Assembly: GCA_020831805.1 (NCBI GenBank)
Contig: JAFIFX010000019.1
Coordinates: 1-50,034, forward strand
Length of the DNA stretch: 50,034 bases
Source: Planctomycetota bacterium
Lineage (GTDB): Bacteria > Planctomycetota > Phycisphaerae > Phycisphaerales > UBA1924
Direction of reading: 5' to 3'
Shown one piece after another: positions 1-7,843 of this stretch. Below the pieces are notes generated by a model that did not search any database, had not been told where the DNA came from, and worked only from the letters and a program-made list of their open reading frames with translations. Positions within the stretch are counted from its first letter, which is position 1. Each line of letters opens with the position of its first letter. A program made the position numbers and the translations under genes.

Positions 1-111
1 GGCGGGGGGGGGGGTGGTATTAGGTGGGGGGGGGGGGGGGGGGGTGGGGGGGGGGCGCGCCCCCCCCCCCGGGGGGGGCGGCGGGGGGGGCCCCCCCCCC
101 CCCCCGCGGCG
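1..111. other. G/C homopolymer stretch, probable contig-end artefact
   Basis: This stretch consists almost entirely of long runs of G followed by long runs of C, with only a few A or T bases. It has no codon structure and no readable motif, and it ends directly at the start of the sigma factor gene. Such alternating G and C runs are typical of low-quality sequence at the end of an assembled contig. It could in principle be a real low-complexity tract, but nothing supports a function. The promoter and ribosome binding site of the first gene cannot be judged because of it. Confidence 0.6.
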
Positions 112-708
112 ATGCCTGACGCTGCGATCGAGGCCGCCCGCATGGCCGAGACCCGCGACGATGTGACCCGCATCCTGCAGGAGATCCCGGCCCGCCCCGA
201 GGCCGCGGCGGAGCTACTGCCTGTGGTCTATGAAGAGTTGCGGGCCCTGGCCCGCGCCCGCATGGCCCAGGAGAAGGCCGGGCACACGCTGCGGGCGACG
301 GCGCTCGTGCACGAGGCGTACCTGCGCCTGGCAGGCAACGACGAACTTCGCTGGGAGGACCGGGCCCACTTCTTCCGCGCCTCGGCCGAGGCGATGCGCC
401 GGGTGCTGATCGACCACGCCCGGGCGAAGGGCGCGGTCAAACGCGGCGGGGGACGCGGGCGGGTGCGCATCGACGCCGTGGACCTGGGCGTCGAGAGTGA
501 CCCGTCGCAGGTGCTCGCGCTCGACGAGGCGCTCGAGACGCTGCGGGTCGAGGACGAGCGGGCGGCGGAGGTCGTGCGCCTGCGCTTCTACGCCGGCCTG
601 GAGTTCGGCGAGATCGCCACGCTGCTGGGCTGCTCGGAGCGCACCGTGATGCGGGACTGGGCCTTCGCACGGGCGCGGCTGGTCGAGCTGCTGGAAGAAC
701 CGGGATGA
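112..708 (+). CDS. RNA polymerase ECF-type sigma-70 factor
   Basis: The 198-residue product has the size and layout of an extracytoplasmic-function sigma factor. Sigma region 2 lies around residues 40-110 (ELRALARARMAQEK, then ALVHEAYLRLAG and the HFFRASAEAMRRVLIDHAR segment). Region 4 lies around residues 140-195 and ends in a helix-turn-helix (FGEIATLLGCSERTVMRDW). The HEAYLRL and RRVLIDHAR signatures fit the subgroup common in planctomycetes and acidobacteria that is encoded next to Ser/Thr kinases. The stop overlaps the start of the downstream kinase gene by 4 bp, so the two are almost certainly cotranscribed and translationally coupled. The upstream sequence is low-complexity, so the start is uncertain; ATG at 142, preceded by GAGG, is a good alternative. 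The target promoters are unknown. Confidence 0.9.
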   Translation: MPDAAIEAARMAETRDDVTRILQEIPARPEAAAELLPVVYEELRALARARMAQEKAGHTLRATALVHEAYLRLAGNDELRWEDRAHFFRASAEAMRRVLIDHARAKGAVKRGGGRGRVRIDAVDLGVESDPSQVLALDEALETLRVEDERAAEVVRLRFYAGLEFGEIATLLGCSERTVMRDWAFARARLVELLEEPG

Positions 709-3356
709 GCCGGGCCAAGGACATCTTCCTGGACATCATCGAGGCGCCGGCCTCCCGTCGGGCGGCGATGCTGGAGGAACCCTGCGCGGGCGACGAACCC
801 CTGCGCGAACGCGTCCGGAGCCTGCTCGATGCGCACGACCGGGCCTGGGCGGTGATCGTCGAGCCGACGGTTGGGATGCCGGGCGGATCCGGGGGTGGAC
901 AAGCCCGAACCGAGCACGCGTCCGGCAACCGCATCGGCCCGTACACCGTCGAGCGGGTGCTGGGCGAGGGCGGGTTCGGCACGGTCTACCTGGCCCTTCA
1001 GGAGACCCCGGTGCGGCGTCGCGTGGCGTTGAAGATCATCCGCCCGGGCATGGGCTCGCGCGACTCGGTGGCCCGCTTCGAGGCCGAGCGCCAGGCGCTC
1101 GCCGTGATGGACCACCCCGGCATCGCGCGGGTCTACGACGCGGGGAGCACGCCGGACGGGCGGCCCTACTTCGTGATGGAGTATGTCGAGGGCACGGCGA
1201 TCACCGAGTTCTGCGACGACCAGCACTTCTCTCTGCGCGAGCGGGCTGCGTTGTTCAAGCAGGTGTGCCTGGCCGTGCAGCACGCGCACAGCAAGGGCGT
1301 GATTCACCGGGACCTCAAGCCCTCGAACATCCTCGCCACGCGGATCGACGGGCGGCCGTTCGTCAAGGTGATCGACTTCGGCATCGCCAAGGCCCTGCAC
1401 GATCCGCTGGTGGTCGACGCGGCGGTGACGCTGCCCTCGCAGGTGATCGGCACACCGCGGTACATGGCCCCCGAGCAGGCCTCGCCCGATGCGCGGGACA
1501 TCGATGCGCGGGCGGATGTGTACAGCCTGGGCGTGGTCCTCTACGAGCTGCTCAGCGGCGTGCCCATGCTCGACCCCGAGCGGCTCGCCGGGCTGCGCCT
1601 GTCCGAGGTCCAGCGGATCGTGCGCGAGGAGGACGCCCCGCGGATGTCCGAGCGGGTGGCCCGGCTGGACCCGGCGGCGCGCCGGGCCGCGGCGGGAGCA
1701 CGCGGGCTGGACGAGCACCGCCTCGCCCGCGAGCTGGCCGACGACCTGGACTGGGTCGTCACGCGGGCGCTCGAAAAAGACCGGGAACGCCGGTATCAGG
1801 CCCCGCTGACCCTGGCGGGGGACCTTCGGCGGTACCTCAGGCACGAGGCGGTCGAGGCCGGCCCCCCCACCGCGGCCTACCGGCTGACCAAGTTCGCCCG
1901 GCGGCACCGGCTGGAGATCGCGGCGGCGGCGGCCGTGGGGCTGGCGCTGGTCGGGCTGGGCGTGGGCGGGTCCTACTTCGCGCTGCGCGAGCACCGCGCC
2001 GCCCAGCGGGCCGAGCGCCAACTGGTCCGGGCGAACGCGCTGGCCACCTTCGCGCAGGACATCCTGACCGGGGTGGACCCGGCCACGGCGCGCGGGCGGG
2101 ACACGGCCCTGCTGCGCGAGATCCTCGACAACGCCGGCGAGCGCGTGGACCGGGACCTGGGCGAGCACCCGGACGCCGCGGTCTCGATGCTCAACACGAT
2201 CGGCTTCGCCGCGATGCAGGTGGCCGATTACGAGCAGGCCGAGACCCAGTTCCGGCGCGCCGTGCTGATCGGGATGGAGCGGCTCGGCGCGGACGCCCCG
2301 GTCACGCTCGACGCGGTGGACAACCTTGCGTCCGTGCTGACCCAGCGCCAGCGGCTCGACGAGGCGGCCCCGCTGTTCGAATCGGTCATCGAGATCCGCA
2401 CGCGGACCCTCGGCCCGGATCACCCCGACACGCTCAAGGCGATGTCGAACCTCGGCGCGCTGCACGACCGCGCGGGCCGGGCCCGGGAGGCCCACGACCT
2501 CCACGCGGCGGTGCTCAGCGCCCGGCGGCGCACGCTGGGAGAGAACCACGAGCAGACGCTGGCGAGCATGAACAACCTGGCCAACGCGCTCGACGACCTC
2601 GGCCGGATCGACGAGGCCGCGGCCCTGCTCGGGCGGGTGCTCCGCGCCCAGACCCAGGCCGACGGCGCCGACCACCCGCGCACCCTGGCGACGATGAACA
2701 ACCTCGCGTCGGCGTACGCCCAGACCGGGCGACGCGACGAGGCCGCCGCGATGCACGCGCGGATCCTCGCGTCCAAACGCCGGGTCCTCCCCCCGGACCA
2801 CCCCAGCACGCTCACCACGCTGATCAACCTCGGCTCGCTGCTGCTGGACCTGGACCGCGTCGGCGAGGCCGAGCCGCTGATCGAGGAGGCCGTCGCCGGC
2901 GCCCGCCGGGCCGGGCCGGGCGCGGCCATGCAGCGGGTCGGGGCGCTCAATGTGCTCGGACGCCTGCACCGCGCGGGCGGCCGGGCGGACCTAGCCGTCG
3001 AGGCCCTGGAGGAAGGCGTCGCCGCCCTGCGCGACGCGGCGGGGCCGGCGCACCCGGCGGTGGTCACCATGCTCGGCAACCTCGCCGCAGCCCGCGCCGA
3101 CGCCGGCGACCATGCCGGGGCGGAGGCGGCCGCCCGGGAGGGGCTCACAATCGCCGGCACGCTGGGCGGGGCCCCGCACCCCGGCGTCGCCCCCCTGCGC
3201 CTGGCGCTGGCCAAGGCCTGCGCGCATCTCGGACGCGCGGACGACGCCTGCGCCGAACTCGAGACGCTGCTCGCCGACGAGGCCCTGATCAGCACCGCCC
3301 GCCCGGGCGTGGCCGACGAAGCGCGGGCCGAACTCGCGCGCCTCCGAGGCGGGTAG
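705..3356 (+). CDS. Membrane Ser/Thr protein kinase with C-terminal TPR repeats
   Basis: This 883-residue protein has a Hanks-type kinase domain at about residues 80-390. It contains the glycine loop (LGEGGFGTVY), an ATP-binding Lys near 110 (VALKII), the catalytic loop HRDLKPSN with Asp203, the DFG motif at 224-226 and GTPRYMAPEQ. A hydrophobic segment at about 402-427 is a single membrane helix. The remainder is an array of tetratricopeptide repeats of the kinesin light chain type, with recurring DHP.TL..M.NLA and LGRLHRAGGR blocks. The kinase would lie in the cytoplasm and the TPR part across the membrane, an inference from the single helix. It overlaps the ECF sigma gene by 4 bp, a common planctomycete pairing in which the kinase may control the sigma factor. 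All catalytic residues are present. The signal and the substrates are not known. Confidence 0.92.
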   Translation: MSRAKDIFLDIIEAPASRRAAMLEEPCAGDEPLRERVRSLLDAHDRAWAVIVEPTVGMPGGSGGGQARTEHASGNRIGPYTVERVLGEGGFGTVYLALQETPVRRRVALKIIRPGMGSRDSVARFEAERQALAVMDHPGIARVYDAGSTPDGRPYFVMEYVEGTAITEFCDDQHFSLRERAALFKQVCLAVQHAHSKGVIHRDLKPSNILATRIDGRPFVKVIDFGIAKALHDPLVVDAAVTLPSQVIGTPRYMAPEQASPDARDIDARADVYSLGVVLYELLSGVPMLDPERLAGLRLSEVQRIVREEDAPRMSERVARLDPAARRAAAGARGLDEHRLARELADDLDWVVTRALEKDRERRYQAPLTLAGDLRRYLRHEAVEAGPPTAAYRLTKFARRHRLEIAAAAAVGLALVGLGVGGSYFALREHRAAQRAERQLVRANALATFAQDILTGVDPATARGRDTALLREILDNAGERVDRDLGEHPDAAVSMLNTIGFAAMQVADYEQAETQFRRAVLIGMERLGADAPVTLDAVDNLASVLTQRQRLDEAAPLFESVIEIRTRTLGPDHPDTLKAMSNLGALHDRAGRAREAHDLHAAVLSARRRTLGENHEQTLASMNNLANALDDLGRIDEAAALLGRVLRAQTQADGADHPRTLATMNNLASAYAQTGRRDEAAAMHARILASKRRVLPPDHPSTLTTLINLGSLLLDLDRVGEAEPLIEEAVAGARRAGPGAAMQRVGALNVLGRLHRAGGRADLAVEALEEGVAALRDAAGPAHPAVVTMLGNLAAARADAGDHAGAEAAAREGLTIAGTLGGAPHPGVAPLRLALAKACAHLGRADDACAELETLLADEALISTARPGVADEARAELARLRGG

Positions 3357-3376
3357 AGGTCCCGCGGCCGAGCGGC

Positions 3377-4864
3377 CTACGCCCCGTTCATCGCCGCCAG
3401 GATCGCGTCTAGGTCGTCCGCGACCCGGACCGGGCGGTTGGCGACCGAACCGGTCGTTTCGGCGGCGGGCTGCTCGCTCAGCCAGGCCTGGGCCTTCTTG
3501 GTGGGCAGGCCGGTGTGGTAGGCGACGGTGACATCGGGGTCCTTGAGCTGGTGGCCGGTCAGGATGCAGACCACGGTCTCCGTCGGCTTGATCACGCCCT
3601 CTTCGAGCAGCATGCGGGCCCCGGCGACGGACGCGCCGCTGGCCGGCTCGCAGCCGAAGCCGTGGCGCCCGACCAGGGCCTTGTGCTCGATGATGGCCGC
3701 GTCGTCGGCCGTGCGGACCACGCCATCCATCACATCGAGGGCGCGCAAAGCCTTGGACAGGTTCACCGGCCGGTTGATCTCGATCGCGCTGGCGACCGTG
3801 TCGGCGTTTTCGCCCGCGGCGTCCATGCGTTCGTACTCCGCCCGCAGCTTCGCCCGGTCGTAGCGACCGCCGTTCCAGCGAACACCGAGTTCGTTGTAGA
3901 CCCGGTCGAGCGTGCGGGCGCCCGCGGCGTTGATCACGGCAAGACGCGGCACGCGGTCGATCAGGCCCAGTTCCTTCAGCTCGACGAACGCCTTCGCGAA
4001 GGCCGAGCAGTTGCCCAGGTTGCCGCCCGGAACGACGATCCAGTCCGGGACCTGCCACGAAAGCCCCTCAAGCACGCGGAGCATGATGGTCTTCTGCCCC
4101 TCGAGCCGGAAGGGGTTGACCGAGTTCATCAGGTACACGCCCTTGCCGGACGCGTAGAGGTCCTTGTCCTCGGCGATCTGGCGGACGCGTTTCAGGCACG
4201 CGTCGAAGTCGCCGGCGATCTGCAGGGTGGTCGCGCCGTAGTCGAGCGCCTGGGAGAGCTTGCCGTAGGCGATCTTGCCCTCGCCGATGAAGACGAACGC
4301 CTGGAGCCCCATCTGGGCGGCGTACATGGCCAGCGAGGCGGAGGTGTTCCCGGTGGACGCGCAGGCGCAGCGGGTCGCCCCGACCATCCGCGCGTGGGTG
4401 AAGGCGGCGGTCATGCCGTTGTCCTTGAACGAGCCCGAGGGGTTGTAACCCTCGTACTGGAGGTACAGCCGTCCGCCGGAGCCCGTGTCATACCCGAGCC
4501 GCCCCGCCAGCGCGTCGGCCCGCTGGAGGTTGGTGCGTCCCTCGCCGAGCGTGACGATGTCCGCCGCGCCGTTGGGCGCGTGCTTCCAGAACGCCAGCAG
4601 CTCGCGGAACCGCCACACGCCGGAGAAATCCAGCATCGACTCGGTCGCCCCGGTGTCCCCCGCGGCCACGCGCGGGCCGATGGTGGCCCCCCGCCGGTCG
4701 AACAGCGAGAACGAGCGTTCGCCCCTGGGCCACGCGGCGTCCCAGTCGTAGACGATGTCGAGCAGCTCGCCGCACGCGGGGCAGGCGGTGAGGATCTCGG
4801 AGACCGGGTGCTCCGAGGCGCAGTCGGGGTTGATGCAGCGCTGGCGGGCGACGGGCGGGGTCAT
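3377..4864 (-). CDS. thrC: Threonine synthase
   Basis: The 495-residue product belongs to the PLP-dependent fold type II family and would convert O-phosphohomoserine to threonine in the cytoplasm. It has an N-terminal zinc-ribbon-like part (Cys10, Cys15, Cys28, Cys31) as in long threonine synthases, then the PLP-lysine motif GSFKDNGM with Lys147, and the phosphate-binding STGNTSAS loop. The later segments [12 protein letters not shown]-proximal and glycine-rich, and GCEPASGAS also match the family. The gene faces the kinase gene, with only 20 bp between stops, and its start is 47 bp from the divergent gene at 4912. No other threonine pathway genes lie nearby. A related PLP enzyme such as cysteate synthase cannot be ruled out without alignment, but threonine synthase is the simplest reading. 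Confidence 0.9.
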   Translation of the reverse strand: MTPPVARQRCINPDCASEHPVSEILTACPACGELLDIVYDWDAAWPRGERSFSLFDRRGATIGPRVAAGDTGATESMLDFSGVWRFRELLAFWKHAPNGAADIVTLGEGRTNLQRADALAGRLGYDTGSGGRLYLQYEGYNPSGSFKDNGMTAAFTHARMVGATRCACASTGNTSASLAMYAAQMGLQAFVFIGEGKIAYGKLSQALDYGATTLQIAGDFDACLKRVRQIAEDKDLYASGKGVYLMNSVNPFRLEGQKTIMLRVLEGLSWQVPDWIVVPGGNLGNCSAFAKAFVELKELGLIDRVPRLAVINAAGARTLDRVYNELGVRWNGGRYDRAKLRAEYERMDAAGENADTVASAIEINRPVNLSKALRALDVMDGVVRTADDAAIIEHKALVGRHGFGCEPASGASVAGARMLLEEGVIKPTETVVCILTGHQLKDPDVTVAYHTGLPTKKAQAWLSEQPAAETTGSVANRPVRVADDLDAILAAMNGA

Positions 4865-4911
4865 GCGCGGATCGTACGCGTCGCAGGGAACATCCCGGGT
4901 ATGCTGGGCGG

Positions 4912-5769
4912 ATGCACCCCACCGACCTCGCCTATATCAGCGTCCTCGCCTGGCCGGAGCGGTTCTCGCACCGGGACCGGGTCGAGGCGCTCGTGCGGGC
5001 CGGGGGGCTGGACCCGTACGACGCGGGCCAGGCGGTGCGTCGGCCGACGCCGGCGGTGGTCCAGGTGTGCGACGCCCTGGTCGGCGACGACATCCTCGGC
5101 GTGCTGCACCGGCTCGGGGTGCTGGCGGTCGCGCCGCGCCGGTCGCAGATCCGGGCGTACCCCGATGCCGTGCGGCCCAGGGCCCTGACGCGCTTCGCGG
5201 GCAGCCCGCCGGCGGGGTTCGGCGTGCAGACCCGCGACGGCGGGGCCTGGACCTTCGGGCGCGAGGACATCCGGCTCGTGGTGCACGCGCGGGTGCGCAC
5301 GGCGGGCCGCGCCGTCCGGCACCGGCCCACCCCCGACACACCGGGGGTCAGCCTGGTTCACTACCCCATGCACACGATGGCCGTGCGGATGATGCAGGAG
5401 CCCGAGCCGGGCGGCTGGGGCATGCACACGAGCCGCAACGCCCGGGCCGTGGAGACCATCGACTTTCACTTGTTGCTCAACGGGCGCCCGAGGCTGGTCC
5501 GCCTCAGCGGGCCGTCGACGCACATCCGCCCCAACAGCGAAAGCCCCGGCAGGCCGTGCCTGTTCGCGGGCCGGACCTGCGTCAAGGAACTCGCGGCGAT
5601 GCTGCCCGGCGTCCGGGTCGACACCGACTTCGAGACCTTCAGCCCGCCGCCGGATGTGACCGGCAAGGCCGACCGGGCCGGGCAGGGCGGCAGCCGGCTC
5701 AACCCGGTCGCGTTCGGCTTCTACTCCGCCTGGGCGGCGCTGGCGGACATGAAGGTGCGCGGGTGGTGA
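4912..5769 (+). CDS. Conserved-looking protein of unknown function
   Basis: I do not recognise this 285-residue protein. It has no signal peptide and no membrane helix, and its composition is that of a soluble cytoplasmic protein. The N-terminal half contains [16 protein letters not shown] and a helical segment on Arg/Leu-rich background; the C-terminal half holds [20 protein letters not shown] and [15 protein letters not shown]. The coding frame has strong third-position G/C, supporting a real gene. It is divergent from thrC with 47 bp between starts. A TATGCT element at 4900-4905 lies only 6 bp before the ATG, so the transcript may be nearly leaderless; no Shine-Dalgarno sequence is seen. 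The function is open, and neighbours give no clear hint. Confidence 0.75.
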   Translation: MHPTDLAYISVLAWPERFSHRDRVEALVRAGGLDPYDAGQAVRRPTPAVVQVCDALVGDDILGVLHRLGVLAVAPRRSQIRAYPDAVRPRALTRFAGSPPAGFGVQTRDGGAWTFGREDIRLVVHARVRTAGRAVRHRPTPDTPGVSLVHYPMHTMAVRMMQEPEPGGWGMHTSRNARAVETIDFHLLLNGRPRLVRLSGPSTHIRPNSESPGRPCLFAGRTCVKELAAMLPGVRVDTDFETFSPPPDVTGKADRAGQGGSRLNPVAFGFYSAWAALADMKVRGW

Positions 5770-5802
5770 TGGACCAGACGCGGATCCGTCGGGACTGGGT
5801 CA

Positions 5803-5833
5803 GCCGCACACGGCGCAGTGCCCGGCGTGCGGC
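5803..5833. terminator. GC-rich hairpin between convergent genes
   Basis: Arms GCCGCAC (5803-5809) and GTGCGGC (5827-5833) can pair around a 17-base loop. The hairpin lies between the convergent stops at 5769 and 5848, where a bidirectional terminator would be expected. There is no U tract, so the call is weak. Confidence 0.3.
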
Positions 5834-5847
5834 ACCGGCTGGCGGGC

Positions 5848-6834
5848 CTACACGCTTGGGGTCGGGCGGGGGCCCTCGATCAGCCTGGCCCGGCGCCGGA
5901 CGATGAACACCGACCCCGCGACCCAGATCCCGCCCGCCACGCCGAGGGTGACCGCGGGGACGATGGCATCCGACGGGTTCATGGGGCCGAACGGCGTCGC
6001 CCCGGCGCCGAAGCCCGAGGTGCCCGAGACCTGATCCAGCCGCGGCGTGCCCGCCGGAAGCTGGGTCGCAACGATCATCAACGAAGTCGAGAAGCGCATC
6101 GGGTTCTGCAGCGCTTCGGCGGCCAGCTCCTCGATCCGGTCGGCGAAACCATGCAGGCTCGCGTCGGTGTCGGGATCGAGGCCCACGGCGCGGAAGGCCG
6201 CGAGCACATCGTCGGAAGCCAGAACGGTTCCCGTCGCCACCATCGCGCCCGCGTCGTCGGTCAGCACCCAGTCGTCCGTGCTCACATCGTCGAATCTGAA
6301 GGTCGCGACCGAGGCGTTGGCCGAGAGCCCGAGCATCAGTTCGCCCGAGGTCGGCCTCCCGGCCCTGGAGCCCTCGACATCAAGGTCGAGCTGGACGCGG
6401 AAACTCGGCGTGGACCCGGACGCCCCGCCGCCGGCCCCCGTGAGCGCGGGCCGGTAGGTATAGCTGGCCGAGTAGCTGTTCATCATGGATCGGGTCGAAC
6501 TGGTCAGCGTGACGATGGAAACCGTGTAAAGGACCACCAGGGTCGCCCCCATGACCAGCAATGTCCAGCCTGTCAGGGCGGCGGGGAGCGAGCCGGCCAG
6601 GCGGACCGCGTTCCGCCGGGTGGTCACGCCCGCCTTGAGCAGGTCCGCCCCGCACTCCGAGCAGCGACCGGCCGCCAGCGTGGTCAGCTCGTAGCCGCAG
6701 GAGCCGCACCCCGCGTTCCGGGGCAGCCCGGACGGGGGCATGACGGCCCGCCAGATGGCGTTGCCCGCCAGGCCGATGGCGAAGAGCCCCGCCACCATCA
6801 CCAGGACCACGCTGATCATCATTCCAATGAACAT
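5848..6834 (-). CDS. Zinc-ribbon membrane protein of unknown function
   Basis: The 328-residue protein starts with a membrane helix (about residues 5-28, FIGMMISVVLVMVAGLFAIG), followed by a four-cysteine zinc ribbon (CGSCGYELTTLAAGRCSECG, residues 42-61). A second membrane helix lies near 80-105 and a third near the C-terminus (VPAVTLGVAGGIWVAGSVFIV), before a basic tail. Between helices two and three is a domain of about 190 residues, probably outside the membrane. I chose the ATG at 6834 because it opens directly with the membrane helix; the longer in-frame ORF upstream is a shadow of the genes on the other strand. Zinc ribbons joined to membrane helices are frequent in planctomycetes, and their functions are mostly unknown. 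It diverges from the triplet of small membrane proteins at 7039-7828, sharing the spacer between them. Confidence 0.75.
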   Translation of the reverse strand: MFIGMMISVVLVMVAGLFAIGLAGNAIWRAVMPPSGLPRNAGCGSCGYELTTLAAGRCSECGADLLKAGVTTRRNAVRLAGSLPAALTGWTLLVMGATLVVLYTVSIVTLTSSTRSMMNSYSASYTYRPALTGAGGGASGSTPSFRVQLDLDVEGSRAGRPTSGELMLGLSANASVATFRFDDVSTDDWVLTDDAGAMVATGTVLASDDVLAAFRAVGLDPDTDASLHGFADRIEELAAEALQNPMRFSTSLMIVATQLPAGTPRLDQVSGTSGFGAGATPFGPMNPSDAIVPAVTLGVAGGIWVAGSVFIVRRRARLIEGPRPTPSV

Positions 6835-6921
6835 GGGCCCATGGTACCGGATCCGGCGACGCCCGCCAGCAGAATCCCCCAACTGCCCGCCGCCGGACGG
6901 GTCCATCGGGCAGGCAGGGGC

Positions 6922-6950
6922 TTGGAGGCGGCCCGGGCCTCTGGTAGGAT
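6922..6950 (+). promoter_or_regulatory. Predicted promoter of the small membrane protein triplet
   Basis: A -35-like TTGGAG (6922-6927) and a -10-like TAGGAT (6945-6950) are separated by exactly 17 bp, with transcription predicted to begin near 6957. The same pair, TTGGAG with 17 bp and TAGGCT, precedes the secreted protein gene at 15408, which supports a real promoter class in this genome. Confidence 0.45.
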
Positions 6951-6952
6951 GC

Positions 6953-6987
6953 CCCGAGGCCGATCCCCCTGAAACCCGCGCCTCGGG
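6953..6987 (+). promoter_or_regulatory. Leader hairpin upstream of the small membrane protein triplet
   Basis: Perfect 8-bp arms CCCGAGGC (6953-6960) and GCCTCGGG (6980-6987) enclose a 19-base loop. The hairpin would form at the very 5' end of the transcript from the predicted promoter, about 50 bp before the ATG at 7039. It could stabilise the message or act as a control element. No riboswitch family is recognised. Confidence 0.35.
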
Positions 6988-7038
6988 ATTCCCAAGGATC
7001 CCCCACCGGGCCCGGCCCGGCCACGCGAGGACCGACCC

Positions 7039-7269
7039 ATGTCGAACTTCTTCCAGACGCTCATGTCCAACGAGGGGCTGTTCATCCCCTGCCTGATCGC
7101 CGTGAGCATCCTGACCGGCATGCTGATCAAATCGATCACCTCCGTCTGCACCAATCTCTCCCGCGAGCGGACGAAGCGGGAAATCGCGGCGTATGTCGCC
7201 GAGGGTTCGATGACGCCCGAGCAGGCCGAACGCATCCTCCGCTCGGGTCAGAACCGCGCCTCCGCCTAA
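7039..7269 (+). CDS. Small membrane-anchored protein, copy 1 of a tandem triplet
   Basis: The 76-residue product has one N-terminal membrane helix (about residues 13-36) followed by a basic segment and the conserved C-terminal module TKREIAAYVAEGSMTPEQAE, ending RILRSG. This module recurs nearly unchanged in the next two genes. The pattern of a short acidic/hydrophobic helix, a Gly-Ser-Met-Thr-Pro turn and a second helix resembles short SHOCT-like or PspB/PspC-like modules, but that is only a resemblance. A GAGG ribosome binding site lies 8 bp before the ATG. It is the first gene of a likely three-gene operon and shares its upstream region with the divergent zinc-ribbon membrane protein. The function is unknown; a membrane stress or oligomerisation role is a guess. 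Confidence 0.8.
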   Translation: MSNFFQTLMSNEGLFIPCLIAVSILTGMLIKSITSVCTNLSRERTKREIAAYVAEGSMTPEQAERILRSGQNRASA

Positions 7270-7311
7270 CCCCCCCACCCACCCCAACCACCGCACACAG
7301 GAATCTGGCAC

Positions 7312-7542
7312 ATGGATCTGATCACCCTCGGAGCCAACAACCCATCGGCGCTGATCATCATCTTCGGGGTGGGCGGCGGGATCGCCGTGGTCGCCATCGT
7401 CTTCGGGACGATCACGAAGTCCTATCGCCACCGCCAGACCGAGAAAAGCCGGCGCGAGATCGCCGCGTACATCGCCGAGGGATCCATGACCCCCCAGGAC
7501 GGCGAGCGGATCCTCAAAGCCGGGCCGGTGAAAGACGACTGA
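7312..7542 (+). CDS. Small membrane-anchored protein, copy 2 of a tandem triplet
   Basis: This 76-residue paralogue follows copy 1 after 42 bp. It has a membrane helix at about residues 13-36 (IIIFGVGGGIAVVAIVFG), a basic stretch (SYRHRQTEKSRR) that would sit on the cytoplasmic side, and the shared module REIAAYIAEGSMTPQDGERI with LKAG. AGGAA precedes the ATG at a suitable distance. The membrane helix sequence differs from copy 1 while the module is nearly identical, so selection acts on the cytoplasmic part. The function is unknown. Confidence 0.8.
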   Translation: MDLITLGANNPSALIIIFGVGGGIAVVAIVFGTITKSYRHRQTEKSRREIAAYIAEGSMTPQDGERILKAGPVKDD

Positions 7543-7561
7543 CCCAACCGGGAGCACACCG

Positions 7562-7828
7562 ATGGACACGCTGATCCTGGCCAGCACGGACTATTACCAA
7601 TACCGGGTCGGAGTGGTTTTCATTGTGGTCGCAGGGGGCGTGACCCTGCTGGGCATCCTGCTCGGCGTGATCCTCTCGATCTACAAAACCCGGCAGACCG
7701 AGCAGTCCCGGCGCGAGATCGCGGCCTATGTCGCCGAGGGTTCGATCAGCCCGGAAGACGGCGAGCGCCTGCTCAAGGCAGGGCGGGAGCCCCCGAAGCC
7801 CTGGTGGGCGTGCTCGAACGACGAGTAG
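7562..7828 (+). CDS. Small membrane-anchored protein, copy 3 of a tandem triplet
   Basis: The third paralogue is 88 residues long and begins 19 bp after copy 2, with GGAG 7 bp before the ATG. It keeps the layout of the others: a membrane helix near residues 17-41, the basic link YKTRQTEQSRR and the module REIAAYVAEGSISPEDGERL with LKAG. It differs by an extra 11-residue tail, PKPWWACSNDE, with two Trp and one Cys. The tail could give this copy a separate partner. The stop is 15 bp from the stop of the convergent debranching enzyme gene. Confidence 0.8.
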   Translation: MDTLILASTDYYQYRVGVVFIVVAGGVTLLGILLGVILSIYKTRQTEQSRREIAAYVAEGSISPEDGERLLKAGREPPKPWWACSNDE

Positions 7829-7843
7829 CGCCGGCCGCCTCGT

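Noticed and set aside
588..2969. 793-residue open frame antisense to the kinase gene
   Set aside because: It is rich in Arg, Gly, Pro and Val without domains and mirrors the codon pattern of the real kinase gene, as is usual in very GC-rich DNA.
6835..7587. N-terminal 251-residue extension of the zinc-ribbon protein
   Set aside because: It is antisense to the small membrane protein genes and lacks protein-like features; the ATG at 6834 opens directly with a membrane helix.
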